A stretch of 64,000 nt of DNA from CADEEX01 sp964577955 (GCA_964577955.1 CAZOAZ010000010.1:1-64000), one strand, 5' to 3'. Numbered from the stretch's first letter, positions 51,196-60,265 are shown. Notes: generated by a model from the sequence alone, not told the origin. A program made the numbers and translations.

Positions 51196-52479
51196 ATGAA
51201 TGCCACGGCTCCGACGCGAACCGTCAACAGTCCCGGTCAGGTGCTCTTCGCCAGCCTGATCGGCACGACGATTGAGTTTTTCGACTTCTACATTTACGCA
51301 ACCGCGGCGGTCCTGGTCTTCCCGAAGCTGTTCTTTCCTGCCTCGGATCCCACGTCCGCCGTGCTCGCCTCGCTGGCAACCTTCGCCATCGCCTTCCTCG
51401 CCCGTCCGATCGGTTCGGCGCTCTTCGGCCACTTCGGCGATCGTGTCGGCCGCAAGACCACGCTGGTCGCGGCGCTCCTGACCATGGGGCTGTCGACTGT
51501 GGGGATCGGCGCGCTCCCGACCTACGAGACGATCGGCGTCGCCGCGCCGCTGCTGCTGGCGCTCTGCCGGTTCGGCCAGGGACTCGGACTCGGCGGCGAG
51601 TGGGGCGGTGCCGTGCTGCTCGCCGTCGAAAACGCGCCGCCGGGCAAACGCGCGTGGTACGGCATGTTTCCGCAGCTCGGCGCACCGGTCGGGTTCTTCT
51701 TCTCGGGCGCGGTATTCCTGGTGCTCTCGCGGATGCTGACGGACGCGCAATTCTTTGCGTTCGGCTGGCGCATCCCGTTTCTCGCCAGTGCGGTGCTGGT
51801 GCTCGTCGGCCTCTACGTCCGTCTCACGATCACCGAGACGCCGGTGTTTCGCGAGTCGTTGAAGCGGCAGGAACGGGTCGAAGTGCCGATGCTCACGGTC
51901 TTTCGCGATCACACCGGCACACTGATCACCGGCGTGCTGATCTCGCTCGCGACGTTCGTCCTCTTCTATCTGATGACGGTGTTCGCGCTGTCGTGGGGCA
52001 CGACGAAACTCGGCTATTCGCGTGAACAGTTCCTGATCATGCAGCTCGGCGGCGTGATCTGTTTCGGGGTGACGATTCCGCCGTCGGCGCTTCTCGCCGA
52101 ACGCGGCCGGCGACGGACACTGATCTGGGTGACCGCGGGCATCGGGTTGTTCGGCCTGGTGATGGCGCCGCTCTTCACGGCGGGAACGGCCGGCGCGCTG
52201 ATGATGATGTGTCTCGGCCTGGCGCTGATGGGGATGACCTACGGCCCGCTCGGCACGGTGCTCTCCGAGCTCTTTCCAACCACGGTCCGCTATACGGGCA
52301 GCTCGCTGACGTTCAACTTCGCCGGAATCTTCGGCGCCTCGCTGGCGCCGTACATCGCGACGTGGCTGGCCAACACCTATGGCCTGCAGTTCGTCGGCTA
52401 CTATCTGACGCTCGCGGCAGCGCTTACGCTCGTCGGACTGCTGATCTCGACCGAAACCAAGGACGCGCAGATCCACTGA
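51196..52479 (+). CDS. MFS transporter, metabolite:H+ symporter (MHS) type
   Basis: A 427-residue protein with 12 expected membrane helices. Family features are SLIGTTIEFFDFYIYATAA in helix 1, GHFGDRVGRKTTLV between helices 2 and 3, RFGQGLGLGGEWGGAVLLAVE, and ERGRRRTLIW between helices 8 and 9. This is the MHS group (ShiA, KgtP, ProP, YhjE) that imports organic acids or osmolytes with protons. The substrate is unknown. The ATG is 51196; the ribosome-binding site is weak. It is divergent from the GT-C-like gene. Confidence 0.9.
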   Translation: MNATAPTRTVNSPGQVLFASLIGTTIEFFDFYIYATAAVLVFPKLFFPASDPTSAVLASLATFAIAFLARPIGSALFGHFGDRVGRKTTLVAALLTMGLSTVGIGALPTYETIGVAAPLLLALCRFGQGLGLGGEWGGAVLLAVENAPPGKRAWYGMFPQLGAPVGFFFSGAVFLVLSRMLTDAQFFAFGWRIPFLASAVLVLVGLYVRLTITETPVFRESLKRQERVEVPMLTVFRDHTGTLITGVLISLATFVLFYLMTVFALSWGTTKLGYSREQFLIMQLGGVICFGVTIPPSALLAERGRRRTLIWVTAGIGLFGLVMAPLFTAGTAGALMMMCLGLALMGMTYGPLGTVLSELFPTTVRYTGSSLTFNFAGIFGASLAPYIATWLANTYGLQFVGYYLTLAAALTLVGLLISTETKDAQIH

Positions 52480-52486
52480 ATCGCGC

Positions 52487-52492
52487 TACGAT
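52487..52492 (+). promoter_or_regulatory. Candidate -10 box, leaderless type
   Basis: TACGAT ends 6 bases before ATG 52499, in the short gap after the MFS gene. No ribosome-binding site is seen for the lipoprotein gene that follows. Confidence 0.4.
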
Positions 52493-52498
52493 CGGTTC

Positions 52499-52891
52499 AT
52501 GCAGGTTCGCGTGGCGCTCTTTTGCCTCGTGCTGGCCTCGTGTGCCGGCATGACCGCTCCAACCGTGGCACTCAATCAGGAATTCGTGCTGGCGCCCGGC
52601 GAGAGCGCCGCGATCGACGACACGTCGATTCGGATCCGCTTCAACGGCGTGGAAGGCGACTCGCGGTGTCCGGCCGACGCGGTCTGCATCACGGGCGGCG
52701 ACGCGCTCGTCAAGATCGACGTTCTCGAAAGCGGCGGTCGCGTCACGCCGCTTGTCCTGCACACCGGCGACATGCGTCCGGTGACGCACGGCGATCTCAC
52801 GATCGCGCTGGTACAGCTGCAGCCGTACCCCTTCAGTAGCCGGACGATCGATCCGTCCGAGTATCGCGCAACGCTGAAAGTGAGCCGGTAG
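52499..52891 (+). CDS. Small lipoprotein of unknown function
   Basis: A 130-residue protein with a lipobox (LVLASCAG). The mature part is a single beta-rich domain with NQEFVLAPGESAAIDDTSIRIRFNGVEGDSRCPADAVCITGGDALV and a conserved-looking cysteine pair (SRCPADAVC). Similar small lipoproteins with DSRCPxxxxC exist in many bacteria without known function. It lies 20 bp after the MFS symporter gene. Confidence 0.65.
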   Translation: MQVRVALFCLVLASCAGMTAPTVALNQEFVLAPGESAAIDDTSIRIRFNGVEGDSRCPADAVCITGGDALVKIDVLESGGRVTPLVLHTGDMRPVTHGDLTIALVQLQPYPFSSRTIDPSEYRATLKVSR

Positions 52892-52968
52892 GGACAGGCT
52901 TCCGCCTTCGCCAAGGCTTCGGCGGACCGCCGTAGCTTTAGCGGAGGCTGGTCAGCCTGTCCGTCACG
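52885..52968. repeat. Family A repeat with interrupted arms
   Basis: CCGGTAGGGACAGGCTTCCG begins the left arm and GCTGGTCAGCCTGTCCGTCA ends the right arm, with about 40 bp of extra palindromic sequence (GCCTTCGCCAAGGC; GGACCGCCGTAGC) between them. It lies between the convergent ends of the lipoprotein gene and pepT and could act as a terminator for both. Confidence 0.6.
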
Positions 52969-54214
52969 ATCGTTCCGCCCACACCTGCACGAGGTTGACG
53001 ATCACCTCGACCGCCTTCTCCATGTCCTGAACCGACACCCACTCGAGACGCGAGTGGAAGTTGTGTTCGCCGGCAAAGATGTTCGGCGTCGGCAGCCCCA
53101 TGAACGAGAGCCGGCAGCCGTCGGTCCCGCCGCGGATCGGCCGTTCGCGCACCGGCAGGCCGCTCCGCCGAATCGCCTCGCGCGCGTATTCGACCACATG
53201 CGGATGCCGATCGAGCACCTCTTTGAGGTTGCGATACGACTCTTCGACCTCGAACGAGAACGCTGCGCCGGGCCAATCGCGCACCGTGGCCGCGGCGAGA
53301 TCGGCCAGCTGCGCTTCGGCGGCTTTGAGCGCCGGCGTGCTGAAGTCGCGAATCAGCAGCTTGACCGCCGTCTGCTCGACCGACGCGTGCACGACGTAGG
53401 GATGGACATAGCCCTCGCGGCCGGCGGTAGTCTCCGGCGACTGCGCCTGTCTCGGCAGCCGGTTGATGAAATCGGCGGCGACTTTGATCGCGTTGATCAT
53501 CCGCCCCTTCGCGTAACCCGGATGCGTGTTGAAACCTTTGAACGTGACGAGCATCGAGTCGGCGGAGAAACTCTCCCTCTCGATCTCGCCGCGGGTTTCG
53601 CCGTCCATCGTGTAGGCATAGGCGGCTCCGAACTTCGCCACGTCAAAGTGCTTCGTGCCGGCGCCGACTTCCTCGTCCGGCGTAAAACCAATCCGGATCG
53701 GCCCGTGAGGAATCTCGGGGTGATCGACGAGGTATGCCGCCGCGGTCACGATTTCCGCCACGCCGGCCTTGTTGTCCGCGCCGAGGAGCGTCGTGCCCGA
53801 GGCCGTCACGATGTCGTGTCCGATCTGCTCTTCCAATGCCGGATTGTCTTTGAGCCGGAGCACCGCGGATGGATCGTCGGGCAGCACCAGATCCTCGCCT
53901 CGGTAGTGGCGGTGGACGATCGGCTTCACACCCGCGCCGCTCATCTCGGGCGAGGTATCCACGTGCGCCACGAACCCGATCGTGGGGATCGCCTTCTTCA
54001 TCGTCGCCGGCACGGTCGCAAAGACGCAGCCGAACTCGTCCATGGTCACGTCCGTCAGCCCGAGCGTCGTGAGCTCGTCGGCGAGCGCGCGTAACAAATC
54101 CAGCTGCTTGCCGGTGCTGGGGTACGTCGTGCTCTCTTCCGACGACTGCGTGTCGACACGAACGTAGCGGAGGAAGCGTTCGAGAACCGCGGACGATGAA
54201 GGCGCGCGCGTCAC
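52964..54214 (-). CDS. pepT: Peptidase T (tripeptide aminopeptidase, M20B)
   Basis: A 416-residue cytoplasmic enzyme. The family's metal-binding and catalytic motifs are present: GFVAHVDTSPEMSG, LLGADNKAGVAEI, FTPDEEVGAGTKHFDV, the dimerisation part SMLVTFKGFNTHPGYAKGRMINAI and the C-terminal RGGTDGCRLSFMGLPTPNIFAGEHNFHSRLEW. PepT releases N-terminal residues from tripeptides. GTG 54212-54214 is preferred, as GGAA lies eight bases before it; a TTG at 54220 overlaps the upstream stop. Confidence 0.95.
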   Translation of the reverse strand: MTRAPSSSAVLERFLRYVRVDTQSSEESTTYPSTGKQLDLLRALADELTTLGLTDVTMDEFGCVFATVPATMKKAIPTIGFVAHVDTSPEMSGAGVKPIVHRHYRGEDLVLPDDPSAVLRLKDNPALEEQIGHDIVTASGTTLLGADNKAGVAEIVTAAAYLVDHPEIPHGPIRIGFTPDEEVGAGTKHFDVAKFGAAYAYTMDGETRGEIERESFSADSMLVTFKGFNTHPGYAKGRMINAIKVAADFINRLPRQAQSPETTAGREGYVHPYVVHASVEQTAVKLLIRDFSTPALKAAEAQLADLAAATVRDWPGAAFSFEVEESYRNLKEVLDRHPHVVEYAREAIRRSGLPVRERPIRGGTDGCRLSFMGLPTPNIFAGEHNFHSRLEWVSVQDMEKAVEVIVNLVQVWAERS

Positions 54215-54216
54215 GG

Positions 54217-54948
54217 TCAACGTTCCAGCAGCTGTTGAATCGCGTCGTAGTAGGTTTCCGCGAACCGCTGATAGCCCGCCACGCTCGGATGCAGGCCGTC
54301 GACGCTGATCAAATCGCCGGGATCGGCGCCGAACGCCGCATAGGTATCGATCAGCGGTACCTGTTCGGTGGCGGCCATCTGACGAATCGCGTCGTTTGCA
54401 GGCGGCACCTTGGCGGGGTTCAAATAGGTCCGGCAGGGTGATGTTTTCTGAGGAAGCACCGTGCCGAGAAGAACCAGCGAGCCATTTGCCTTGGCCAGGT
54501 GAATCAGCTGCCGAATCGATGCCGCTATCTCCGCGGCCGTTCGATCCTGAACGACGTCGTTCTGCCCGTCCTGAAGCAGCACCACATCCGGATGGTCATT
54601 CGCGAGCATTTGCGCGAACCGCGTCTGCGCTTCGTTCGTCTGCTCGCCGCCCAACCCGCGATTGAGGACGATGGGCGGCGCCGAGTTGTAGCGGGCGTTG
54701 AGTAGATTCTGCAGCACCACCGGATACGTCCACGACGCCCCAGCCACTCTCGGATAGAACCGGAAGCTGTCGCGGAACGACAGCAGCGAGAAATTGCGGC
54801 AGTCGCTGAAGAGGACGCCTTCGGTGATGCTGTCGCCAAAGGCGACGAATCTGGTGAGCGCGAGGCTGGGCGCCTCCGGCTGCATCGGGTTCTGGTGCGC
54901 GCAGGCGGCAGCCAGCGCGGCGAGCGCAGCGAGAGCTAGTCGTTTCAT
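54217..54948 (-). CDS. SGNH/GDSL-hydrolase lipoprotein
   Basis: A 243-residue lipoprotein (ALAALAAACAHQ). The blocks of the SGNH family are present: FVAFGDSITEG (Ser), VLNRGLGGEQTNEA (Gly), LLQDGQNDVVQ (Asn) and ISVDGLHPSVAGY (Asp-x-x-His). The enzyme would cut ester bonds of a lipid, sugar or polymer outside the cytoplasm. ATG 54946-54948 opens the signal. It is coupled to pepT downstream. Confidence 0.9.
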   Translation of the reverse strand: MKRLALAALAALAAACAHQNPMQPEAPSLALTRFVAFGDSITEGVLFSDCRNFSLLSFRDSFRFYPRVAGASWTYPVVLQNLLNARYNSAPPIVLNRGLGGEQTNEAQTRFAQMLANDHPDVVLLQDGQNDVVQDRTAAEIAASIRQLIHLAKANGSLVLLGTVLPQKTSPCRTYLNPAKVPPANDAIRQMAATEQVPLIDTYAAFGADPGDLISVDGLHPSVAGYQRFAETYYDAIQQLLER

Positions 54949-55138
54949 CGTCGCGTGTCGAGTGCGTGGGGCGGCCCCGGCCCCGTGAACCGGCGTTCGG
55001 GCACGATAAGGTATCACTTGTCGGGCGGACCGTAGCCGACTCCGGCCAGCGCCGGCCAGCGATCGCGCCGCCGGCCGCGACCTTTCTCTGCTCCCAAGCA
55101 GCCTTCGTCCGACAACCCTGTCGCTGGCGAAAATTTAT

Positions 55139-55155
55139 CGCGAAAAGTTTTCGCG
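55139..55155. promoter_or_regulatory. Palindrome upstream of the dockerin-nuclease gene
   Basis: CGCGAAAAGTTTTCGCG is symmetric except for its central base. It lies about 30 bp ahead of a TAGAAT -10-like box at 55186-55191 and about 80 bp before the nuclease start, a position suited to an operator. The rest of the gap 54949-55233 holds no gene. Confidence 0.45.
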
Positions 55156-55233
55156 CTGTTCAAGAACGGCTCACACCTCGGGCGATAGAATGCCGTCCTG
55201 CTCGCCGCAACTTCTTCGAGGGGAGAACATCGC

Positions 55234-58200
55234 GTGAAAAGCAATGGACTGCTCGGTCGCGTATTCCTGATCGCGACCTTCATGCTCGCGACGACGCTCG
55301 TGATCCGAGCGCTCACATTCGTTTCTGGCAGCGGCGCGGTGTCGATCACCACGGCCGCCGGCGTCACTGAGAACTTCAACACGCTCTCGAACGGCGCCGT
55401 CGTGTCCAACGTCCTCCCCAACGGCTGGTATCTCGCCGAAACCGGCCCGAATGTGGCGGGGGCCCTCGACGGCAACTACCTCCCCGGCACCGGCAGCAGC
55501 AACGGCGGCAATGCCTACAGCTTTGGCGCCGCCGCCAGCACCGAGCGAGCGCTCGGCAGTCTCGGCAGCGGCTCGGTCACGTCGATCCAGTACGGCGCGA
55601 AGTTCGTGAACAACACCGGCTTCGTGCTCACGGCAATCACCGTGTCGTACACCGGCGAGATGTGGCGGCGCGGCACGGCAACGGTCGCCCAGGGTGAAGG
55701 GCTCACGTTCGCCTACAGCGTCGACCAGGCCGCGACGATCACGACCGGGACGTTTACCAACGTCGCGGCGCTGAACTTCGTGTCGCCGGACGGCACCTGC
55801 TCGGCGACCACGAACACCCCGACCGACGGCAACAACACCGCGGCCTGTCGCACGGCGATCTCCTCGACCATCAGCGGCCTCACCATTCCAGACGGCCAGA
55901 CGTTCTTCATCCGCTGGACCGACGTCGACACGGGCGGCAGCGACGACGGCATGTCGATCGACGACGTCAGCGTCAGCGTGACGACGAGCACGATCTCGAT
56001 CAACCCGACGGCGACCGGCACGGCCTCGTCGCCGGTGAACCCCGGCGGATCGATCACGCTGAGCGGCACGATCACCAAAGGACAGAATCCGACCTCGCTC
56101 AGCCACACCGTCATTTGCGACCTGACGCCGATCGGCGGGTCGGCAGCGCAGGCGTTCAACGTGGTGGGCACGGCCTTCGACTACACGAGCGGCGTGCCGA
56201 TCAATCAGCCGCTTGGGCCGACCAGCTTCCAGTGCTCGGTGACCGACGACCAGGCGCGCTCGAGCAACTTCTCGATCAACACCGTGGTGTTGCTGCCGCT
56301 CAACCCGAATTGCGGCACGCCGGCCACGCCGATTCACACGATTCAAGGCACGGCCGCGACGAGCCCGCTGAACGGACAGATCGTCGACATCGAAGGGATC
56401 GTGGTCGGACCGTTCCAGGGCGCGTCGGGCATGAACGGCTTCTATCTCGAAGAGCCGGACGCGTCGCACGACGCCGACGCGTCGACTTCCGAAGGCGTCT
56501 TCGTGTTCTCGAACGCAGTGCCGGTCGCAGCCGGCAATCGCGTCCGCGTCCGCGGGACGGTTGCCGAGTTCCCGTCGGCCACCGGCGCGCTGGTTTCGAA
56601 CCTGACCGAAGTCGGCACGGTGACGAGCAGCCAGGTCTGCACGACCGGCAATCCGCTGCCGACACCGACGACCGTCTCGCTGCCGATCGCCAGCGTTGCG
56701 GACTTCGAACGTTACGAAGGCATGCTGGTGCAGTTCACCCAGCAGCTCGTCGTCACCGGCAGCTTCAGCCTCGGACAGTTCGGCCAGATCGATCTGGCGC
56801 CGTCGCAGCTCTTCAACCCGACGCAGACCGTGGCCAACGTCGCGACGTGGCAGGCGGCGGCGGATCTGAACGCGCGCAGCAAGATCGCGCTCGACGATGC
56901 GAGCACGCTGTCGAACGCGAACCTCAATGGCGGCGGCGTGGCGCCGTATCCGGCCCCCGGCTTGAGCGCGTCCAACACCTTGCGCGTGGGCGCCCTCGTC
57001 AATTCGACCGGTGGAACCCCGACGCCGCTCGTCGGTGTTTTCGACGATCGCTTCGGCGCGTATCGGCTTCACCCAACGTCGGCGGTGACGTTCTCGAACG
57101 CGCCGAATCCGCGGCCGAACACCGCGGCGATTTCGACCGCGCTCGGCGGGCGGATCAAGGTCGTCAGCGCCAACGTCCTGAACTTCTTCACCACGCTTGG
57201 CAGCCGCGGCGCGGCAACGGCGCAGGAGCTGGTCAACCAGCGCGCCAAGCTGATTGCCAAGCTCTCGAAGCTGAATGCCGACGTCTACGGCCTCAGCGAA
57301 GTCCAGAACTTCGCCAACGGCCAGACGAGCGGCGTCACGTACACCAACGCGGCGATCGCCGACCTGACGACGAACCTGGCGTCGGCCACCGGGCGGAACT
57401 ATCAGTTCATCGACACGATCAACGCCGCGAACATCGTCGGCGGGAACGTGACCGACAACGGTACCGACGCAATTCGCAACGCGATCATCTACGACGCGGG
57501 CAAGGTGACCCCGGTCGGGCTCGCGGCGCTCTACTACCAGAACGACACCAACCGTCCGAGCCTGGCGCAGACGTTCAAGCCGGCCACCGGATTGAAGACC
57601 TCGACGCAGACCTTCAGCGTCGTCGTCAATCACTTCCGGTCGAAGGGCAGCGCGTGCGGCGGGGCGAGCGACGATCCGCTGCAGGGCAACTGCAACGGCC
57701 TGCGCACACTGATGGCGGGCAACGTGCAAACGTGGCTGAACGGCAATCCGACCGCGGATCCGGCCGGCGTGAATCGGAAGTATCTGCTGATCGGCGACTT
57801 CAACGCCTATCTCGGCGAGGATCCGATTCAGGCGTTCACGGGCGGCCCGAGCTACAAGAACCTCATTCAACTGCTGCTCGGGCCCGGCGCCTACTCGTAC
57901 AACTTCGGCTCGGTTTCGGGTTATCTCGATCACGCGATCGTCAACACGGCGTTCCTGCCGTTCATCAAGAACGTCGCGGAGCTGCACATCAACGCCGACG
58001 AACCGGCAGCGCTCGAGGCGCTCGACTCGAATCTGAAGAGCGCGACCGCGCAGGCCGCCTACTTCGCGCCGGACGAATTCGCGGCGTCCGACCACGACCC
58101 GATCCTCATCGCGCTCAATCCGCTGGCGGGCGATTTGAACGATGACGGCGTGGTCGATCTGACGGACCGCAACATCATCGTCGCGGCCTACGGCAAGCCT

Positions 58201-58305
58201 GCGTCGCAGGTCGATCGCCGCATGGACTACGACGGCGACGGTGTCATCTCGCCAAACGACTATCGGATCTGGTCCGGGTACTACCGTTCGTACTCCTTAC
58301 CTTGA
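55234..58305 (+). CDS. Secreted ExeM/NucH-type nuclease with C-terminal dockerin
   Basis: A 1023-residue exported protein. After the signal peptide, an N-terminal beta-sandwich (residues about 30-250) and a second beta domain precede an OB-fold of the YhcR/ExeM type (from about 365: QIVDIEGIVVGPFQG, GVFVFSNAVPVAAGNRVRVRGTV). From about 645 comes an endonuclease/exonuclease/phosphatase domain: IKVVSANVLNFFTTLG, ADVYGLSEVQNF, VVVNHFRSKGSACG, LLIGDFNAYLGEDP, YLDHAIVN and AASDHDPILIAL. The last 57 residues form a type I dockerin with two calcium loops (DLNDDGVVDLTD and DYDGDGVISPND). The GTG start has GGGGAG upstream. The next gene encodes a cohesin-like protein. Confidence 0.92.
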   Translation: MKSNGLLGRVFLIATFMLATTLVIRALTFVSGSGAVSITTAAGVTENFNTLSNGAVVSNVLPNGWYLAETGPNVAGALDGNYLPGTGSSNGGNAYSFGAAASTERALGSLGSGSVTSIQYGAKFVNNTGFVLTAITVSYTGEMWRRGTATVAQGEGLTFAYSVDQAATITTGTFTNVAALNFVSPDGTCSATTNTPTDGNNTAACRTAISSTISGLTIPDGQTFFIRWTDVDTGGSDDGMSIDDVSVSVTTSTISINPTATGTASSPVNPGGSITLSGTITKGQNPTSLSHTVICDLTPIGGSAAQAFNVVGTAFDYTSGVPINQPLGPTSFQCSVTDDQARSSNFSINTVVLLPLNPNCGTPATPIHTIQGTAATSPLNGQIVDIEGIVVGPFQGASGMNGFYLEEPDASHDADASTSEGVFVFSNAVPVAAGNRVRVRGTVAEFPSATGALVSNLTEVGTVTSSQVCTTGNPLPTPTTVSLPIASVADFERYEGMLVQFTQQLVVTGSFSLGQFGQIDLAPSQLFNPTQTVANVATWQAAADLNARSKIALDDASTLSNANLNGGGVAPYPAPGLSASNTLRVGALVNSTGGTPTPLVGVFDDRFGAYRLHPTSAVTFSNAPNPRPNTAAISTALGGRIKVVSANVLNFFTTLGSRGAATAQELVNQRAKLIAKLSKLNADVYGLSEVQNFANGQTSGVTYTNAAIADLTTNLASATGRNYQFIDTINAANIVGGNVTDNGTDAIRNAIIYDAGKVTPVGLAALYYQNDTNRPSLAQTFKPATGLKTSTQTFSVVVNHFRSKGSACGGASDDPLQGNCNGLRTLMAGNVQTWLNGNPTADPAGVNRKYLLIGDFNAYLGEDPIQAFTGGPSYKNLIQLLLGPGAYSYNFGSVSGYLDHAIVNTAFLPFIKNVAELHINADEPAALEALDSNLKSATAQAAYFAPDEFAASDHDPILIALNPLAGDLNDDGVVDLTDRNIIVAAYGKPASQVDRRMDYDGDGVISPNDYRIWSGYYRSYSLP

Positions 58306-58316
58306 AAGGTGCAATC

Positions 58317-58889
58317 GTGAAGAAGCTTTGTCTCGGTTTCGTGTTCCTCGCAGCGTTGGCGGCGCGTCCCGTGGACGCGGCGACCGTTTCGCTGTCCGGC
58401 CCAACCGTCGTTAACGGCGCGTTCGATGTGGACGTCGTCGTGACAGGACTGTTCGACGACCGAACCGATCCGCTCGACGGATTGATCTCGTTCGGCTTCG
58501 ACGTGGCCGTGAGCAGCCCCGTGGTCGCGTTCGCCGGCGCGACGTCGAACGCGTCGTACTTCGACCCGGTTCAATCGATTCCGGGCGTCGACGTGTTCGC
58601 GGCGGCTTCGGGATTCGCGCTGCTCCCGCCGGGCCCGGATCCGATCGTGCTGGCGACGCTGCACTTCAGCAAAGTGGGAAACGGCATCTTCACGATTTCA
58701 GTGTTCTCAGATCCTCTCAGCAACCCCTTCGAGGGCCTGCAGTACCTGTGGATCAACGACAACACGCTCGAGTTCTTCGAACCGCTCGGCGCGTCGTTGA
58801 CCGCGGAAGCCGTGCCGGAGCCGGCGACGCTGACGCTGCTTGGCGCCGGCCTCGCGGCCGCCTATCGCGCTCGTCGCCGCCGCTCGTAG
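58317..58889 (+). CDS. Cohesin-like PEP-CTERM protein
   Basis: A 190-residue exported protein. The signal peptide (LGFVFLAALAARPVDA) is followed by a domain with the cohesin layout: TVSLSGPTVVNGAFDVDVVVTGL, LISFGFDVAVSSPVVAFAGAT, IVLATLHFSKVGNGIFTISVFSD. The C-terminus is a PEP-CTERM tag (AVPEPATLTLLGAGLAAAYRARRRRS). It starts at GTG 58317, 11 bases after the dockerin-nuclease stop, with AAGGTG in the gap. A cohesin that binds the nuclease dockerin and is fixed to the envelope by exosortase sorting is the simplest reading. The cohesin assignment rests on pattern only. Confidence 0.72.
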   Translation: MKKLCLGFVFLAALAARPVDAATVSLSGPTVVNGAFDVDVVVTGLFDDRTDPLDGLISFGFDVAVSSPVVAFAGATSNASYFDPVQSIPGVDVFAAASGFALLPPGPDPIVLATLHFSKVGNGIFTISVFSDPLSNPFEGLQYLWINDNTLEFFEPLGASLTAEAVPEPATLTLLGAGLAAAYRARRRRS

Positions 58890-58913
58890 CTCCAAGATCT
58901 TGTTTTCGGCCGT

Positions 58914-58942
58914 GCGGGGTCAGGTCTAGCGCCTGACCCCGC
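58914..58942. terminator. Perfect hairpin after the PEP-CTERM gene
   Basis: GCGGGGTCAGG pairs with CCTGACCCCGC around a 7-base loop. It lies 25 bp after the stop of the cohesin-like gene and could end the nuclease/cohesin transcript, though no T run follows. GGTGTCTGACCCCGATGGGG at 59107 is a related sequence. The remainder of 58890-59193 has no supportable gene. Confidence 0.5.
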
Positions 58943-59193
58943 CTCGACTCTCCCGACGCTTCTTCCAATCCTGTCCGGCAACGGATCCCCCGACTGATCG
59001 GCCTCCGCTAAACGCGTTCGTTCCGTCCGCCTTCGCCAAATCCGGGCGCACAACGGGGAGAGGTCCAAGGAGACCCGACCATCGTCTTAACCACACGGAT
59101 CCCGCGGGTGTCTGACCCCGATGGGGCGCAAATGGCGGCATGAGCCACGAAGTGCGACATAATCGGGTGCTCTATTCGACAGAGGACATCGAC

Positions 59194-60258
59194 ATGAGGC
59201 GGTTCCCAGGGCTGGCGCTCGCGGCGGCGCTCGGCATCATCATGACGTGCGCGCCGGCGGCGGCCCAGACGGTGATCGTCCGGAGTGCGCCGCAGGGCGC
59301 CACGATCGAAGCGCGGGTCAACGAGCTGGTCAAGTCGGCGACGGCCGACGCCAGCGGCGACGCAACGATTCCCGTTCCGCTGCCGGCCGGCACGCTGGAG
59401 CTGCGGGTGCGCGGCTTCGTGGATGCGTGTGGCGCGACGATTCGCGTCTACCTGACGGACTCGGGGATTTCGCCCCCTTTTGAGGCGGGCTGCAACCGCA
59501 CCGATGTGGTTGGGCTGTTCATCATGCGGTCCACGACCACATTCGTCATCGACATGTACGAATCCCGGGCGTCGCTGCACCTGACGCAGGGCAACGTGCC
59601 GCGGTCATGGCTCGATCGCAACTACCGCAGCCCGTTCGACACGGTGGCTCCGCAAGGCCTCGTCGTTTTCGCCGGCACGGGCGGCGTGTTCTTGAATCAC
59701 TTTGCCGAAGGGCTGTGCGCGTCAGCCACAACCTGCGCGGCCAGCGGAACCGCCTTGGGGGCGTCCGGCGGCATTGCCTACTGGTTCAACAGGTTCGTGG
59801 GCGCGCAGATCACGTTCGCGCAGGGTTCGGATCTGGACGGCACGGGCACAGGCTCCGGCCACCATTTTGAGAACGCGATGGAATCGAAGGTGATGACCAT
59901 CACCGGCAACGCCAGCACCGTCGTGCAGCGGTCGCGCGTCTACGCCATGGGCGGTCTCAACTACCACCAGGCGACGTTCACGACAATCCAGACGGTGGAC
60001 GACCGCAGCGTCTCGGTGGACGGCGCGATCGTGACGATCCCCGGCGGCACGCAGACCCTCGAGCACAAGACCGCCGGCTGGAACTGGATGTTCGGCGGCG
60101 GCCTCGAAGTCTGGCTGACCAAGTGGCTCGGCTTCTACGGCGAATTTCAAACCAATCGTCTGCATGCCAACGATATCGGCACCGAACAGAACGGCATCGA
60201 CGATCAGCAATTCCTGATCATGGGCGGCGTGCGGCTCCACCTCGGACTCGGACGGTGA
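59194..60258 (+). CDS. Outer-membrane beta-barrel protein
   Basis: A 354-residue protein with a signal peptide (LALAAALGIIMTCAPAAAQ). The first 120 residues form a beta-rich domain (VIVRSAPQGATIEARVNEL) reminiscent of PEGA-like folds. The remainder (LVVFAGTGGVFLNHFAEG, GASGGIAYWFNRFVGAQITFAQG, VYAMGGLNYHQATF, NWMFGGGLEVWLTKWLGFYGEFQTN, FLIMGGVRLHLGLGR) is a small outer-membrane barrel. ATG 59194 is preceded by AGAGG; an upstream ATG at 59140 is less likely. It is followed after 7 bp by a CadC-like regulator. Confidence 0.7.
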   Translation: MRRFPGLALAAALGIIMTCAPAAAQTVIVRSAPQGATIEARVNELVKSATADASGDATIPVPLPAGTLELRVRGFVDACGATIRVYLTDSGISPPFEAGCNRTDVVGLFIMRSTTTFVIDMYESRASLHLTQGNVPRSWLDRNYRSPFDTVAPQGLVVFAGTGGVFLNHFAEGLCASATTCAASGTALGASGGIAYWFNRFVGAQITFAQGSDLDGTGTGSGHHFENAMESKVMTITGNASTVVQRSRVYAMGGLNYHQATFTTIQTVDDRSVSVDGAIVTIPGGTQTLEHKTAGWNWMFGGGLEVWLTKWLGFYGEFQTNRLHANDIGTEQNGIDDQQFLIMGGVRLHLGLGR

Positions 60259-60265
60259 GACGCGC

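Noticed and set aside
51172..52476. A 430-codon open frame opposite the MFS symporter gene
   Set aside because: The composition is charged and repetitive (RRE/RAE-rich) with no homology, and the plus strand shows clear transporter motifs.
55171..58095. A very long open frame on the minus strand (about 970 codons) opposite the dockerin-nuclease gene
   Set aside because: Its product is arginine-rich and without recognisable domains, while the plus strand encodes a signal peptide, catalytic motifs and a dockerin in order. It is a by-product of GC-rich third positions.
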